Below are positions 8,471 to 21,203 of a stretch of 64,000 bases of DNA, piece after piece (position 1 is the stretch's first letter; each line of letters opens with the position of its first letter). Source of the stretch: Paracidovorax wautersii (lineage in GTDB: Bacteria > Pseudomonadota > Gammaproteobacteria > Burkholderiales > Burkholderiaceae_C); contig NZ_FONX01000007.1 in NCBI RefSeq assembly GCF_900113035.1, positions 164,251-228,250 on the forward strand, written 5' to 3'. Both the position numbers and the translations under genes were made by a program. The notes beneath the pieces were generated by a model. That model did no database searches, was not told the DNA's origin, and saw only the letters and a list, made by a program, of their open reading frames with translations.

Positions 8471-10675
8471 ATGACCATCGATCTTTCCAAACGCAAGCTC
8501 CTGCAGGCCGCTGCAGGCACCACGGCCGGTGTTGCGGCACTGAGCCTTTTCCCGCCCAGCATCCGCCGCGCCCTGGCCATTCCCGCCGCCCAGCGCACCG
8601 GCACGATCGCGGACGTGCAGCACGTCGTGATCGTGATGCAGGAAAACCGCTCGTTCGACCACTACTTCGGCACGCTGGCCGGCGTGCGCGGCTTCGGCGA
8701 CCGCTTCACCATTCCCCTGCCGAACGGCCGCAGCGTGTGGCAGCAGTTCGACGCCAACGGCAACCCCGTGCTGCCCTATCACCTGGATCAGTCCGCCGGC
8801 AACGCCCAGCGCGTGAGCGGCACGCCGCACAGCTGGGTGGATGCGCGCAACGCCTGGGACCGTGGCCGCATGAGCGAATGGCCGCGCTACAAGAAGCCGC
8901 AGTCCATGGGCTACTACATGCAGACCGAGGCCCCGTTCCAGTTCGCGCTGGCCAATGCCTTCACGGTGTGCGATGCGTATTTCTGCTCGCTGCACGGCGG
9001 CACCAACTCCAACCGGCTCTTCCACTGGACCGGCACCAACGGCGCCACCGGGCCCTCCGGCCAGGTGGTGGTGAACAACGTCTGGGACGAACTGGATTCG
9101 GACACCGACATCCGCACAGGCGGCTACGACTGGACGACCTACCCGGAGCGCCTGCAGCAGGCCGGCGTGTCGTGGATGGTCTATCAGAACATGCCCGACA
9201 ACTTCACCGACAACCCCCTCGTCGGCTTCAAGCAGTACCGCCAGGCCAACCTCGCCTCGGGCAAGCCGGTGTACAGCGACCAGGCCGTCTGCCCGGCCTA
9301 CGACCCGGCCAAGGACGATGCCGGCAACCCGCTCTACAAGGGCATCGCCAACACCATGCCCGACGGGGGCTTCCTCGGCACCTTCCGCCAGGCCGTGCTC
9401 GACGGCTCGCTGCCGCAGGTGTCGTGGATCATTCCGCCGGCCACCTATTCCGAGCATCCCGGCCCGTCCAGCCCCGTGCAGGGCGCCTGGTACGTGCAGG
9501 AACTGCTGGACGCGCTCACCGCCAACCCCGACGTGTGGAGCAAGACCGTGCTGCTCATCAACTTCGACGAGAACGACGGCTACTTCGACCACCTGCCGCC
9601 CCCTTGCGCGCCCTCGCTGGACGGGCAGGGCGGCACGCTGGGCAAGTCCACGCTGGCGGCGGGCGACATGGCCTACGAGTACTACACCCACACGCCCTAC
9701 GCCGGCACCAACATGCCGCCGCCCGACGGCGATTGCTACGGCCCGGGACCGCGGGTGCCGATGTGGGTGATCTCACCCTGGAGCCGCGGCGGCTGGGTGA
9801 ATTCGCAGCACTTCGACCACACCTCGATCCTGCGTTTCCTGGAGGCGCGCTTCGGCGTGAAGGCGCCGCTGATCAGCCCGTACCGCCGCGCCGTCTTCGG
9901 CGACCTGACCAGCGCCTTCAACTTCGCCACGCCCAACGATGCGCCCCTGGCCACCCTGGCGGGCCGGCGCAGCAAGGTGGACGCCGACGCGCTGCGCACC
10001 GCGCAGGGGGCGCTGCCGCAGATCGCCGTGCCGTCGCCACAGGCGCTGCCGCTCCAGGATGCGGGCACGCGCCCGTCCCGCGCGCTGCCCTACGAGCTGC
10101 ACACCAGCGCCCGCGCCGACGCCGCCGGCGGCACGGTGCAGCTGATCTTCTCCAACACCGGCAGCGCCGCGGCCGTGTTCCACGTCTATGACCGGCTGCA
10201 CCTGGACCGCGCGCCCCGGCGCTACGTGGTGGAGGCGGGCAAGCAGCTCGACGACCGCTGGGACACCACGGCCGACAGCGGCGCCTACGACCTCTGGGTG
10301 CTCGGCCCCAACGGCTTTCACCGCAGCTTCGTGGGCAACCTGGCCGCGCTGCGCGCCGCCGCAACGCCCCACCCCGAGGTGCGCGTGTGCTACGACATCG
10401 ACAAGGGCAACGTCTATCTCACGCTCATGAACCAGGGCACCGCCAACGCGGCGCTGCAGGTCAAGGCCGCCGCCTATCGCAACGACGGCCCCTGGAGCGC
10501 CAGCGTGGCGCCGGGGCAGACGCAGGAGCTGCACTGGGACCTGGGCGGCAGCGCCAGCTGGTACGACTTCGTGGTCACCTGCGATGCGCTGCCGGGCTTC
10601 GTGCGGCGCTTCGCCGGCCGCGTCGAGACCGGCCGTGACGGGCTGAGCGACCCGGCCATGGCCGCCGCGGGCTGA
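8471..10675 (+). CDS. Phosphocholine-type phospholipase C (Tat-exported)
   Basis: A 734-residue enzyme of the bacterial non-zinc phospholipase C/acid phosphatase superfamily. These hydrolyse phosphatidylcholine or sphingomyelin to diacylglycerol or ceramide and phosphocholine. The N-terminus has a Tat-like signal (SKRKLLQAAAG plus a hydrophobic stretch, about 6-36); the usual twin Arg is Arg-Lys here. The catalytic core opens with VVIVMQENRSFDHYFGTL and includes NFDENDGYFDHL and HFDHTSILRFLE. Two C-terminal beta domains (about 530-725) match the tandem DUF756 modules of the PlcC/PlcN group. The start chosen gives MTIDLSKRKLL directly before the signal. Probably secreted for phospholipid scavenging or virulence. 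Confidence 0.92.
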   Translation: MTIDLSKRKLLQAAAGTTAGVAALSLFPPSIRRALAIPAAQRTGTIADVQHVVIVMQENRSFDHYFGTLAGVRGFGDRFTIPLPNGRSVWQQFDANGNPVLPYHLDQSAGNAQRVSGTPHSWVDARNAWDRGRMSEWPRYKKPQSMGYYMQTEAPFQFALANAFTVCDAYFCSLHGGTNSNRLFHWTGTNGATGPSGQVVVNNVWDELDSDTDIRTGGYDWTTYPERLQQAGVSWMVYQNMPDNFTDNPLVGFKQYRQANLASGKPVYSDQAVCPAYDPAKDDAGNPLYKGIANTMPDGGFLGTFRQAVLDGSLPQVSWIIPPATYSEHPGPSSPVQGAWYVQELLDALTANPDVWSKTVLLINFDENDGYFDHLPPPCAPSLDGQGGTLGKSTLAAGDMAYEYYTHTPYAGTNMPPPDGDCYGPGPRVPMWVISPWSRGGWVNSQHFDHTSILRFLEARFGVKAPLISPYRRAVFGDLTSAFNFATPNDAPLATLAGRRSKVDADALRTAQGALPQIAVPSPQALPLQDAGTRPSRALPYELHTSARADAAGGTVQLIFSNTGSAAAVFHVYDRLHLDRAPRRYVVEAGKQLDDRWDTTADSGAYDLWVLGPNGFHRSFVGNLAALRAAATPHPEVRVCYDIDKGNVYLTLMNQGTANAALQVKAAAYRNDGPWSASVAPGQTQELHWDLGGSASWYDFVVTCDALPGFVRRFAGRVETGRDGLSDPAMAAAG

Positions 10676-10850
10676 GCTGCCGCGCTGCCGCGCGCACGGC
10701 GGCCCGCTCGCAGAGAGCGCGCCGCCGTGGCACGATGAGGGCGCGTTCGCGTCGCCGGGGGCTCCTGCATGGCAGCAGCCCCCGGCGGCCGTTCCACCCC
10801 TGCATTCCGCACCCCTTCGTTCCATCCCCGCCAGGAGCCCTGAACCCGCC

Positions 10851-11624
10851 ATGCTGCAAGAGGAGCGCCTGCTGCGCATCGAATCCCTGCTGGCCACCGA
10901 CGTGCGCGTGAGCACCGAACGGATCGCCCAGGAACTGGACATCTCCCGCGAAACCGCGCGCCGCGACATCCTGGCGCTCGAATCCCGTGGCGCGCTGCGC
11001 CGGGTGCACGGCGGCGCCGTGGCCCTCAACCCCGTGATGCCCGAGGCCCCCTATGCCGAACGCCAGCGGCTGCGCGAGCGGGAAAAGCGCGCCATCGCCA
11101 AGGCCGCGCTGCGGCTGGTCTCGCCCGGGCAGACGCTGTTCATGGACGCGGGCAGCACCATGCACTGCTTCGCGCAGGAGCTGCGTTCCCTGAAGGGCCT
11201 GACCGTGGTCACCAATTCCATCGCCATCGCGCTGACGCTCGCCTCCCCGGACGGCAGCGGGGGCCACCGCGTGGTGCTGCTGGGCGGCGAGCCCCGCGCC
11301 GACGTGCAGGCCACCTTCGGCGAGGCCACGGTGGGCGAGATCCACCGCTTCCGGGCCGACATCGCCATGCTCTCGCCCGTGGGCCTGTGCGTGCAGCAGG
11401 GCGCGAGCAGCTACGAACACCACGAGGCCGCCGTGGCGCAGGCCATGGTGCGGCAGGCGGACCAGGTGGCGCTGCTGGCCGACCACACCAAGATCGGCGC
11501 GGCCAGCCGCCTGGCCTATTGCACGGCGCAGGACGTGGACGTGCTGGTCACCAACCGCCACGCCTCCACGCAGGCCGGGCTGGCGCTGCTGCAGCGCGAG
11601 GTGGGGCGGCTGGTGGTCGCCTAG
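10851..11624 (+). CDS. DeoR-family transcriptional regulator
   Basis: A 257-residue regulator with an N-terminal DeoR helix-turn-helix (RIAQELDISRETARRDILALE, followed by the GALRRVHGGA wing). Its C-terminal sugar-phosphate-sensing domain shows DAGSTMHCFAQEL, VVTNS and the final ADHTKIG. Family members repress sugar or glycerol metabolism and respond to a phosphorylated sugar. No sugar operon is adjacent: upstream is the phospholipase C gene on the same strand (175-bp gap with a GC hairpin near 10754-10786), downstream a convergent chemoreceptor. A link to glycerol or phospholipid use is possible but unproven. Confidence 0.9.
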   Translation: MLQEERLLRIESLLATDVRVSTERIAQELDISRETARRDILALESRGALRRVHGGAVALNPVMPEAPYAERQRLREREKRAIAKAALRLVSPGQTLFMDAGSTMHCFAQELRSLKGLTVVTNSIAIALTLASPDGSGGHRVVLLGGEPRADVQATFGEATVGEIHRFRADIAMLSPVGLCVQQGASSYEHHEAAVAQAMVRQADQVALLADHTKIGAASRLAYCTAQDVDVLVTNRHASTQAGLALLQREVGRLVVA

Positions 11625-11665
11625 AGGCTGTAACCACGGGCGGCCGCTGAAGCCACCTCCCGCGT

Positions 11666-13240
<1,575 letters not shown>

Positions 13241-13375
13241 GGCAACGTGGCGATGTGATCGTGGTGCCACGAATGTATCAATATGTCACTTTCACATCGT
13301 GAAGAATTGACAGCTGTTGGGCCCTGCCTACAGAGGCTGGACGCAGCGTTCTGCCGTGTGACCCCGGCGGTGCGC

Positions 13376-14959
13376 TCAGTCCGCGCCGCCCAGCACCTTG
13401 TAGAGCGTGATGCGGTTGGTCTGCTCGGTCAGCTGCAGGCCGATCAGCGTCTGCTGCGCGGCGTAGAGCGAGCGCTGCGCGTCCAGCACCGCGAGGTAGC
13501 TGTCGGCGCCCAGGCGCCAGCGCGCCAGGGTCAGGTCCAGCGCCCGCTGCGTGTTGGCGACCAGCGATGCCTGCGCCTGCAGGCGTTCCTGCAGCGTGGC
13601 GCGGTCGGCCAGGGCGTCCGCCGCCTCGCGGAAGGCGGTCTGCACGGCCTTGTCGTACTGCGCCAGCGCCGTGTCGCGGGCCACTTCGGCCACGCGCAGG
13701 TTGGCCTGGTTGCGGCCCGCGTCGAAGATCGGCAGGCGGATCTGCGGCGCGAAGCTCCAGGTGCTGTTGCCCGATCCGAAGAGGCCCGAGAGCGCGTTGC
13801 TGGCCGTGCCGACGCTGGTCGTGAGCGTGATCGACGGGAAGAACGCGGCGCGCGCGGCACCGATGCTGGCGTAGCTGCCCTGCAGCGACCGTTCGGCGGC
13901 CTGGATGTCCGGGCGGCGCAGCAGCACGCTGGAGGGCAGGGCGGAGGGCACGGCCAGCAGCGGGGCGGCTTCCAGCGTGGGGCGCTGCCAGCGCGCGGCG
14001 TCGGGGCTGCCGGCCTGTGCCGATGGGGCCGCGCCGGCAGCCGCTTCCATGGTGGTGGGCGTGGCAGCCAGGGCGAAGGCTTCCACCGCGCTGGGCGGCA
14101 GCAGCGTCTCGGGCAGTGGCGCGCCGACCAGCAATTGCAGGGCGTTGCGGTCCTTGGCGATCTGCGCGGCGGCGGCGGCGGCATCGGCGCGGGCGCTGTC
14201 CACCGTGGTCTGCGTCTGGGTCAGTGTCAGGCCCGAGGTGGCGCCGCGTTCGCGGCTCTGGCGCGACACGGCGAGCGACTGCTCGCGCGTGCGCAGCGTT
14301 TCGCGGGCCAGCAGCAGGCGGCGCGCGTCGGCATCGAGCGTGAGCCAGGCGCCCGCCACGTCGGCGATGAGCGACAGGCGCAGGCTGCGCGCGTTCTCGC
14401 CCACGCGCAGGAATTCCTGCAGCGCGGCGTCGTTCAGGTTGCGCACGCGGCCGAAGAAGTCGAGCTCGTAGCTCGCGAAGCCGACCTGGGCGCTGTATTG
14501 GCCCGTGGTGTTGCTGCGGCCGGCGGCGGTCAGGTCGTCGGCCGTGCGTGCGCGTGTGCCTCCGCCGGTGGCGGCCACGGTGGGCAGCAGGTCGGCGCGG
14601 CTCACGCCGTACTGGGCGCGGGCGCGCTCGATGGCGAGCAGGGCCACGCGCAGGTCGCGGTTCCCTGCCAGGGCGCGGCCGACCACGTCGCGCAGGCGCG
14701 GGTCGGTGATGAACGATTCCCAGGCCGGCAGGCGGGCGCCGTCCTGCGCGGCAGCGTCGGCCGATGCGCTGGCCGCAGCGGTTGACGCAGCGGTTGAGGT
14801 CGCGGAGGCGCCGGCCGTGGCCTGGCCCTCCAGCGTGGCGGGCACCGGCAGGGCCGGCGGCGCATAGGGCGGCGCCAGATTGGCGCAGCCGGCCAGCAGC
14901 GCGGCGGCGGCGCAGGCCAGCAGCGCGCGGCGCGATGGGGGGAGCGAGATGCGCGTCAT
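13376..14959 (-). CDS. RND efflux outer-membrane factor (NodT/OprM family lipoprotein)
   Basis: A 527-residue TolC-like outer-membrane channel. A lipoprotein signal ends at LLAGC (Cys25). The family repeats are visible: two OEP segments containing [15 protein letters not shown] and [15 protein letters not shown]. It overlaps the pump gene by four bases (ATGA), so the products are made together. It forms the exit duct of a tripartite pump with the adaptor and permease upstream. The region at about 35-60 is a low-complexity Ala/Ser/Thr stretch, longer than in typical relatives. Confidence 0.95.
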   Translation of the reverse strand: MTRISLPPSRRALLACAAAALLAGCANLAPPYAPPALPVPATLEGQATAGASATSTAASTAAASASADAAAQDGARLPAWESFITDPRLRDVVGRALAGNRDLRVALLAIERARAQYGVSRADLLPTVAATGGGTRARTADDLTAAGRSNTTGQYSAQVGFASYELDFFGRVRNLNDAALQEFLRVGENARSLRLSLIADVAGAWLTLDADARRLLLARETLRTREQSLAVSRQSRERGATSGLTLTQTQTTVDSARADAAAAAAQIAKDRNALQLLVGAPLPETLLPPSAVEAFALAATPTTMEAAAGAAPSAQAGSPDAARWQRPTLEAAPLLAVPSALPSSVLLRRPDIQAAERSLQGSYASIGAARAAFFPSITLTTSVGTASNALSGLFGSGNSTWSFAPQIRLPIFDAGRNQANLRVAEVARDTALAQYDKAVQTAFREAADALADRATLQERLQAQASLVANTQRALDLTLARWRLGADSYLAVLDAQRSLYAAQQTLIGLQLTEQTNRITLYKVLGGAD

Positions 14960-17900
14960 GCGGAGGCTCCGGAAGAAGAGTCGCCTGCGCCCGGGTGGGA
15001 GGGCGGGGCGCTGCCGGCATCGCGCACGGCGCCGCGGGCGAAGAAGCTGCGGATCAGCACGAAGAACACCGGCACGAAGAAGATGCCCAGCACCGTGGCG
15101 GCCACCATGCCGCCCAGCACGGCCGAGCCGATGGCCTGGCGCCCGCCGGCGCCCGCGCCCGTGCCGATGGCCAGGGGCAGCACGCCGAAGCCGAAGGCCA
15201 GCGAGGTCATGAGGATGGGGCGCAGCCGCAGCCGCACGGCTTCGAGCGTGGCGTCGATCACGCTCTTGCCGGCGGCCTGCAGCTGGGTGGCGAATTCCAC
15301 GATCAGGATGGCGTTCTTGCAGGCCAGCCCCACGGTGGTGAGCAGGCCCACCTGGAAGTACACGTCGTTCGACAGCCCGCGGATGCCGATGCCCAGCAGC
15401 GCGCCCACGATGCCCAGCGGCACCACCAGGATCACCGAGAACGGCACCGACCAGCTTTCGTAGAGCGCCGCCAGGCACAGGAACACGAACAGGATGGAGA
15501 CGGCGTAGAGCGCCGGCGCCTGCGAGCCCGAGAGCCGTTCCTGGAAGGAGGCGCCGGTCCATTCGTAGCCGATGCCCGGGGGCATCTGCTTCATGATGTC
15601 TTCCACCGCCGCCATGGCCGCGCCGGAGCTCACGCCCGGCGCCGCGTCGCCCACGAATTCATAGCTGGAGCTGCCGTTGTAGCGCTGCAGCTGGGGCGAG
15701 CCGTAGGTCCAGTAGGTGCTGGAGAAGGCCGAGAACGGCACCATCTGGCCCTGGTTGTTGCGCACCGTCCAGGGGCCGATGTCCTGCGGCAGCATGCGGA
15801 AGGGCGCATCGCCCTGCATGTAGACGCGCTTGACCCGGCCCTTGTTGAGGAAGTCGTTCACGTAGGTGCCGCCGATGGCGCTGGAGAGCGTGCTGTTGAT
15901 GTCGGCGGTCGCCAGGCCCAGCGCGCCGGCCTTGGCGTCGTCGATGGTCACGCCCAGCTGCGAGGTGTCGTCCGCGTTGTTGAAGCGCAGGTTGGAGATC
16001 TCGTGCCGGCCGCGGGCCAGCTCCAGCACCTTGTCGCGCGCGGCCACCAGCGCCTCGTGGCCCAGTCCGTTCAGGTCCTTGAGCTGGAAGTTGAAGCCCG
16101 CGTTGGCGCCCAGGCCGCGCACGGCCGGCGGCAGCACCACGAAGATGCGCGCATCGCGGATCTGGCGCAGGTCGCGCGTGGCCTTGCGGGCGATGGCGTC
16201 GGCGCTCTGCTCGGGCCGGGTGCGCTGGCTCCAGTCGGTCAGGCGCACGAAGCCGCGCGCCGAGCTCTGGTCGCCGTTGGCGCCGGTGATGGAGTTGAAG
16301 CTCACCACGTCGGGCTGGGCGGCGAAGTATTTCTGCACCTCGGCCATCACGGCCTGCAGCCGCGTGTTGGAGGAGCCCGCCGGCAGCGTGATCTGGATCT
16401 GCACCGCGCCCTGGTCTTCGTTGGGCAGGAACGAGGTGGGCAGGCGCATGAAAAGCACCGCCATGCCGCCCACGATGAGCGCATAGACGACCATCATGCG
16501 GCCGCCCCGGCGCACCACGCGGCCCACGCCGCGCTGGTAGCCGTCGGCCGTGCGGTCGAAGCGGCGGTTGAAGCCGTCGAAGAAACGGTCCGTCAGGCCC
16601 ATCAGCCCGCGCCGCGGCGCGGCCCCGTGGGGGCTGTGCGCGCCCTTGGGGATCGGCTTGAGCAGCGTGGCGCAGAGCGCCGGCGTGAGCGTCAGCGCCA
16701 CCAGCACCGACAGCACCATGGCCGAGACGATGGTGATGGAGAACTGCCGGTAGATCACGCCCGTGGAGCCGCCGAAGAAGGCCATGGGGATGAACACCGC
16801 CGACAGCGTGAGCGCGATGCCCACCAGGGCCGGCGTGATCTCGGCCATGGACTTGCGCGTGGCCTCCTTCGGGGAGAGGCCTTCCTCGCTCATCACGCGC
16901 TCGACGTTCTCCACCACCACGATGGCGTCGTCCACCAGCAGGCCGATGGCCAGCACCATGCCGAACATGGTCAGCGTGTTGATCGAATAGCCCGCGGCCG
17001 ACAGCACGCCGAAGGTGCCCAGCAGCACCACCGGCACCGCGATCGCGGGGATCAGCGTGGCGCGGAAGTTCTGCAGGAAGAGATACATCACCAGCACCAC
17101 CAGGGCCATGGCTTCCACCAGGGCCTTGATGACCTCTTCGATCGAGGCCTTGACGAAGGGCGTGGTGTCGTAGCTGGTGAAGGGCTTGAGCTCGTAGGGG
17201 AAGAAGGGCTGCAGCTCGGCGATCTTGGCGTTCACCGCCTCGGCCACCGCCATGGCGTTGGCGCCGTCGGCCAGCACCACGCCCATGCCCGCGCCGGGCT
17301 GGCCATTGAGGCGCGTGGTGATGGTGAGGTTGTCCGCGCCCAGCTCGATGCGCGCCACGTCCTTCAGCCGCACCACGGCGCCGTCGGTGGCGACCTTGAG
17401 CACGATGTTCTCGAACTGCTCCTTGCTCTGCAGCTTGCTGCGCGCCGTGATGGTGGCGTTGAGCTGCTGCTGGCCCACGGCGGGCAGGGCGCCCAGCTGG
17501 CCGGCCGAGACCTGGGCGTTCTGCGAGTTGAGCGCGCTGCCCACGTCGGAGGGCATGAGCCCGTATTTCTCCAGCTTGGCCGGGTCCATCCACACACGCA
17601 TGGCGTAGCCCGTGCCCAGCGTGGCCACGTCGCCCACGCCGTCGATGCGGCTGATGACGTCCACCAGGTTGCTGGAGATGTAGTCGCCGATGTCCACCTG
17701 CGAGGCCGACGGGTCGGGCGAGGTGAAGGTGATGACCATCAGGTAGTCGTTGCCGCCCTTGGTCACCGTGACGCCGCGGCTCTGCACGGCCGGCGGCAGG
17801 CGCGACATGGCCTGCTGCAGCTTGTTCTGCACCTGCACCTGGGCCACGTCGATGTTGGTGCCGGCGTTGAAGGTGAGCGTGGTGCGCGAGTTGCCCGAGG

Positions 17901-18150
17901 CATCGCTGGTCGAGCCCATGTAGATGAGGTTGTCCAGCCCCTTGAGCTGCTGCTCGATCACCTGGGTGACCGAATCCTCCACCGTCTTGGCCGAGGCGCC
18001 CGTGTAGGTGGCGCTGATGGACACGCGCGGCGGGGCGATGTCCGGGTACTGCTCCAGCGGCAGGTTGCGGATGGAGAGCGCGCCCGCCAGCATGATGATG
18101 ATGGCGATGACCCACGCGAAGATGGGCCGGTTGATGAAGAACTGTGCCAT
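14956..18150 (-). CDS. RND multidrug efflux pump inner-membrane subunit (HAE1 family)
   Basis: A 1064-residue AcrB/MexB-type proton-driven drug exporter. The N-terminus [18 protein letters not shown] is diagnostic. The proton-relay residues are present: Asp407 and Asp408 in [16 protein letters not shown] (same numbering as E. coli AcrB) and Lys945 in [14 protein letters not shown]. Twelve transmembrane helices with two large periplasmic loops are expected and the sequence supports this. It sits between the adaptor gene (16 bp upstream) and the outer-membrane factor (4-bp overlap) in one operon. A divergent BaeSR-like system next door is the likely regulator. The exported compounds cannot be told from sequence. 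Confidence 0.97.
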   Translation of the reverse strand: MAQFFINRPIFAWVIAIIIMLAGALSIRNLPLEQYPDIAPPRVSISATYTGASAKTVEDSVTQVIEQQLKGLDNLIYMGSTSDASGNSRTTLTFNAGTNIDVAQVQVQNKLQQAMSRLPPAVQSRGVTVTKGGNDYLMVITFTSPDPSASQVDIGDYISSNLVDVISRIDGVGDVATLGTGYAMRVWMDPAKLEKYGLMPSDVGSALNSQNAQVSAGQLGALPAVGQQQLNATITARSKLQSKEQFENIVLKVATDGAVVRLKDVARIELGADNLTITTRLNGQPGAGMGVVLADGANAMAVAEAVNAKIAELQPFFPYELKPFTSYDTTPFVKASIEEVIKALVEAMALVVLVMYLFLQNFRATLIPAIAVPVVLLGTFGVLSAAGYSINTLTMFGMVLAIGLLVDDAIVVVENVERVMSEEGLSPKEATRKSMAEITPALVGIALTLSAVFIPMAFFGGSTGVIYRQFSITIVSAMVLSVLVALTLTPALCATLLKPIPKGAHSPHGAAPRRGLMGLTDRFFDGFNRRFDRTADGYQRGVGRVVRRGGRMMVVYALIVGGMAVLFMRLPTSFLPNEDQGAVQIQITLPAGSSNTRLQAVMAEVQKYFAAQPDVVSFNSITGANGDQSSARGFVRLTDWSQRTRPEQSADAIARKATRDLRQIRDARIFVVLPPAVRGLGANAGFNFQLKDLNGLGHEALVAARDKVLELARGRHEISNLRFNNADDTSQLGVTIDDAKAGALGLATADINSTLSSAIGGTYVNDFLNKGRVKRVYMQGDAPFRMLPQDIGPWTVRNNQGQMVPFSAFSSTYWTYGSPQLQRYNGSSSYEFVGDAAPGVSSGAAMAAVEDIMKQMPPGIGYEWTGASFQERLSGSQAPALYAVSILFVFLCLAALYESWSVPFSVILVVPLGIVGALLGIGIRGLSNDVYFQVGLLTTVGLACKNAILIVEFATQLQAAGKSVIDATLEAVRLRLRPILMTSLAFGFGVLPLAIGTGAGAGGRQAIGSAVLGGMVAATVLGIFFVPVFFVLIRSFFARGAVRDAGSAPPSHPGAGDSSSGASA

Positions 18151-18166
18151 GGGCCGCGTTCCCCGG

Positions 18167-19522
18167 TCAGCGCGAGGCGGCCACGGCCGGCGCGGACGCT
18201 GCGGCTGCGGCAGGGGCTGCTGCCGCCGTGCCGCCGCCTGGTTGCGAGGCTGGTGCGGCTTGGGCGGCTTGCGCGGCCTGCGGCTTGATCTGCACTTCCA
18301 CCGGCTCAGCGGCGTCGCCCGGCTTCACGCGCTGCAGGCCATCGACCACCACGCGGTCGCCGGCCGCGAGGCCCTGGGTGACCAGCCAGCGGTTGCCCAC
18401 GGCGGAGCCCACCTCGATGCGGCGGCGCTCGATCTTGCTCTGCGCATTCACCAGCAGCACGCTGGCGCTGCCGGCCGTGTCGCGCGACACGCCCTGCTGG
18501 GGCACCAGCAGGGCCTGCTCATCCACGCCGGCCTGCAGCACGGCGCGCACGTACATGCCGGGCAGCAGCAGGCCGTCGGGGTTGGGCACTACGGCGCGCA
18601 GCGTGATGGTGCCGGTGGTCGGGTTCACGTTCACGCCGCTGAACTGCAGCCGGCCCGGATGCGGATAGGTGCTGCCGTCTTCCAGCAGCAGCTGGATGCG
18701 CGCGCTGCCGCCATCCGCCTGCTGGAAGCGGCCCTGCGCCATGTCGCGCTTCAAGCGCAGCACGTCGGTGGTGGACTGGGTCACATCCACATAGAGCGGG
18801 TCGATCTGCGAGATGGTGGTGAGCGCGCCCGTCTGGTTGGCCGTGACCAGCGCGCCCGGCGTGACCGTGGACGTGGTGGTGCGCCCGCCGATGGGCGCCT
18901 TGATGCGGGTGTAGCCCAGGTTGATGCGCGCGTTCTCCACCGCCGCCGCCGCCACGCCCAGGTCGGCACGCGCCTGCGAGAGCGCGGCCTGGCTGTCGTC
19001 ATAGACCTGGCGGCTGATGGCGTCGATCTTCACCAGCTCGGCATTGCGCCGCGCATTGGTTTCGGCCGTGGTGACGGCCGAGCGGGCCTTGGCCTGGGCG
19101 GCCTCGGCGCTGGCCAGGGCCACGGCGAAGCCCGCATCGTCCAGCTGATAGAGCACCTGCCCGGCCTTGACCGAGGCGCCTTCCGTGAAAAGCCGCTTTT
19201 GCACGATGCCGCCCACCTGGGGCCTGATCTCGGCGCTCAGGTAGGCCGTGGTGCGGCCCGGCAGCTCGGTGGTGACCGTCTGCCGCTGCGGCTGCAGCGT
19301 GACCACGCCGACCTGCACCGGCCCGCGCGCCGCAGGCTGCTGCGCGGCCTTGTCGGAGCAGGCGGACAAGGCGACGAGCGCCACCAGCGCCGCAGCGCCG
19401 GCCCGCCAGCGCAGGCCGTGCCCCGGGCGGGTGCGCGGCGCGGCGGCAGGGGTGGCGAAGAGGTCGGATGCGGGCGGGAATGCGGGAGACGGGCGGTTGC
19501 TGGGGCGAGGGGGCGGATTCAT
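18167..19522 (-). CDS. RND efflux periplasmic adaptor (AcrA/MexA family)
   Basis: A 451-residue membrane-fusion protein. A long basic/Pro-rich start (1-38) precedes the hydrophobic signal and lipobox ALSAC (Cys55). The lipoyl/hairpin region follows (about 75-230: [31 protein letters not shown]), then the beta-barrel and membrane-proximal domains. The tail (about 405-451) is Ala/Pro/Gln-rich low complexity. The unusually long segment before the signal suggests that the true start may lie downstream, but no better ATG is in frame. It is the first gene of the pump operon. Confidence 0.94.
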   Translation of the reverse strand: MNPPPRPSNRPSPAFPPASDLFATPAAAPRTRPGHGLRWRAGAAALVALVALSACSDKAAQQPAARGPVQVGVVTLQPQRQTVTTELPGRTTAYLSAEIRPQVGGIVQKRLFTEGASVKAGQVLYQLDDAGFAVALASAEAAQAKARSAVTTAETNARRNAELVKIDAISRQVYDDSQAALSQARADLGVAAAAVENARINLGYTRIKAPIGGRTTTSTVTPGALVTANQTGALTTISQIDPLYVDVTQSTTDVLRLKRDMAQGRFQQADGGSARIQLLLEDGSTYPHPGRLQFSGVNVNPTTGTITLRAVVPNPDGLLLPGMYVRAVLQAGVDEQALLVPQQGVSRDTAGSASVLLVNAQSKIERRRIEVGSAVGNRWLVTQGLAAGDRVVVDGLQRVKPGDAAEPVEVQIKPQAAQAAQAAPASQPGGGTAAAAPAAAAASAPAVAASR

Positions 19523-19673
19523 CGTGCGGGCGCAAACCGGAGGGCGGAGGGCTGGGGGAGACTTGGAACATTCTGCCGGCGAATGTGGGAGAAAGGTTGA
19601 AGCGCCCCGCGCCGCGCCGGGTCGTGCGCCCGGGGCGGCGCGGCGGGTGATCTAATCCCTGCGCGACCCCTGG

Positions 19674-19692
19674 GAGATCGTGAACACGTTCT
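19674..19692 (+). repeat. Copy of the 19-bp GATCGTGAACACGTTCT motif
   Basis: Identical to the copy after ahpF. It lies in the 211-bp region between the divergent pump operon and the sensor-kinase gene. A GTG within it opens the kinase frame, but the repeat identity argues that this DNA is non-coding. Confidence 0.7.
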
Positions 19693-19733
19693 CAGGCGGC
19701 ACCCTTTTCATCACCCTCGCTCCACAGGTATCC

Positions 19734-21203
19734 GTGCAACTTCCCTGGCGTCGCTTCCAGCCCGGCATCACGGCGCAGCTCTTCCTGGCCGTGCTCAGCA
19801 CGGCCATCTTCATGGTCGTGGCCATGGGCGCGGCGGCGCAGTGGAGCTTCAGCCGCGGCTTCCTGGGCTATCTGAACGAAGCGGCGGCCGACCGCCTGCA
19901 GGCCGTGCGCCCGCGGCTGGAGCAGGCCTACGCCGAAAACGGCGGGCAGTGGGACTTCCTGCGCGATGACCGCAAGCGCTGGTTCAAGCTGCTGCGCCCG
20001 GTGGCCGACGCCGATGCCTCCCCCGCGGCCGTGCTCGCGCAGCGCCCGCTGTCGGACCTGACCGGCGCGGCCCTGCGCAGCACGCTGCTCGATGCCGAGC
20101 TGCATTTCGTCGTCGGCTACGAGGGCTTCCGGCTCGATGCGCCCCGCTGGTCGGTGCAGGTAGGCGGCCGCACGGTGGGCTGGATCACCACCGCGCCGTT
20201 CGAAAGCGTGAGCGCGGCGGGCGACGTGCGCTTCGCCGCCAGCCAGTACCGCGCCAGCTGGACCATGGGCGCCGTCTCCGTGCTGCTGGCCGCGCTGATC
20301 GCGCTCTGGGCGGCGCGCCGGCTGCTGCGCCCCTTGCGGGCGGTGGCGGCGGCCACCCACCGGCTGGCGGCGGGCGACTATGCCACCCGCGTGCCGGTGG
20401 TGGCGGCCGGCGAGGTCGGCCAGCTCGCCTCGGACTTCAACCGCCTGGCCGTCACCCTGGAGCGCAACGAGCAGATGCGGCGCGACTTCATGGCCGACAT
20501 ATCGCACGAGCTGCGCACGCCGCTGGGCGTGCTGCACGGCGAGCTGGAGGCCATGGAAGACGGCGTGCGCCCGCTCAACCGCGCGGCGGTGCATTCGCTG
20601 CAGGCCGAGGTCGCCACGCTCAACAAGCTGGTGAGCGATCTCTACGACCTGTCGCTGGCCGAAGCCGGCGCCATGACCTTCCGGCTGGTGCCGCTCGATC
20701 TGGCGGAGCTGCTGCAGGCCAGCGCCACGGCCTACCGTTCGCGGCTGGCCAGTGCCGGCATCGCGCTGGAGATGCGGCTGGCGGCGCAGTCGCTGGCCGT
20801 GGCGGGCGACGGGCGGCGGCTGCACCAGCTCTTCGGCAACCTGCTGGAGAACGCGGTGCGCTACACCGACGGCGGCGGCACGCTGCGCATCGAGGCCGAG
20901 CGCGATGCCGCGGGCTGGGTGCGGGTGGCGTTCAGCGATTCGGCCCCCGGCGTGGCGCCCGAGCATCTGCCGCGCCTCTTCGACCGCTTCTACCGCGTGG
21001 ATGCCTCGCGCAACCGCGCCAGCGGCGGCGCCGGCCTGGGCCTGGCCATCTGCCGCCGCATCGCCGAAGCCCATGGCGGCCGCATCGAAGCCCGGCAGTC
21101 GCCGCTGGGCGGCCTGTGCGTGCTGCTGTGGCTGCCGGTGCCAGTGGGCGATTCGCTCGCGCAGGGTGCGAGCCTTCCCCCGTCGATGGAGGAAGCGCCA
21201 TGA
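19734..21203 (+). CDS. baeS: Sensor histidine kinase, BaeS-like
   Basis: A 489-residue inner-membrane sensor kinase. TM1 is at about 12-32, a periplasmic sensor to about 172, TM2 at about 177-198, then HAMP, the H-box [20 protein letters not shown], an N-box [12 protein letters not shown] and a catalytic G-box [10 protein letters not shown]. Start: GTG 19734 ([12 protein letters not shown]) has AGG just upstream and puts the first helix near the N-terminus. The longer frame from GTG 19680 would begin inside a dispersed repeat. It overlaps the response-regulator gene by 4 bp and is divergent from the efflux operon, which it probably controls by analogy with BaeSR-MdtABC. Confidence 0.9.
   Translation: MQLPWRRFQPGITAQLFLAVLSTAIFMVVAMGAAAQWSFSRGFLGYLNEAAADRLQAVRPRLEQAYAENGGQWDFLRDDRKRWFKLLRPVADADASPAAVLAQRPLSDLTGAALRSTLLDAELHFVVGYEGFRLDAPRWSVQVGGRTVGWITTAPFESVSAAGDVRFAASQYRASWTMGAVSVLLAALIALWAARRLLRPLRAVAAATHRLAAGDYATRVPVVAAGEVGQLASDFNRLAVTLERNEQMRRDFMADISHELRTPLGVLHGELEAMEDGVRPLNRAAVHSLQAEVATLNKLVSDLYDLSLAEAGAMTFRLVPLDLAELLQASATAYRSRLASAGIALEMRLAAQSLAVAGDGRRLHQLFGNLLENAVRYTDGGGTLRIEAERDAAGWVRVAFSDSAPGVAPEHLPRLFDRFYRVDASRNRASGGAGLGLAICRRIAEAHGGRIEARQSPLGGLCVLLWLPVPVGDSLAQGASLPPSMEEAP

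Noticed and set aside
14764..18288. 1174-residue open frame on the plus strand across the RND pump
   Set aside because: Antisense to AcrB-type and NodT-type genes with all catalytic residues in place; the translated sequence is low-complexity His/Gly/Arg.
19680..19733. GTG 19680 as start of the BaeS-like kinase
   Set aside because: The start lies inside an exact copy of a dispersed repeat and the added residues are not membrane-protein-like; GTG 19734 has a ribosome-binding site and the right topology.
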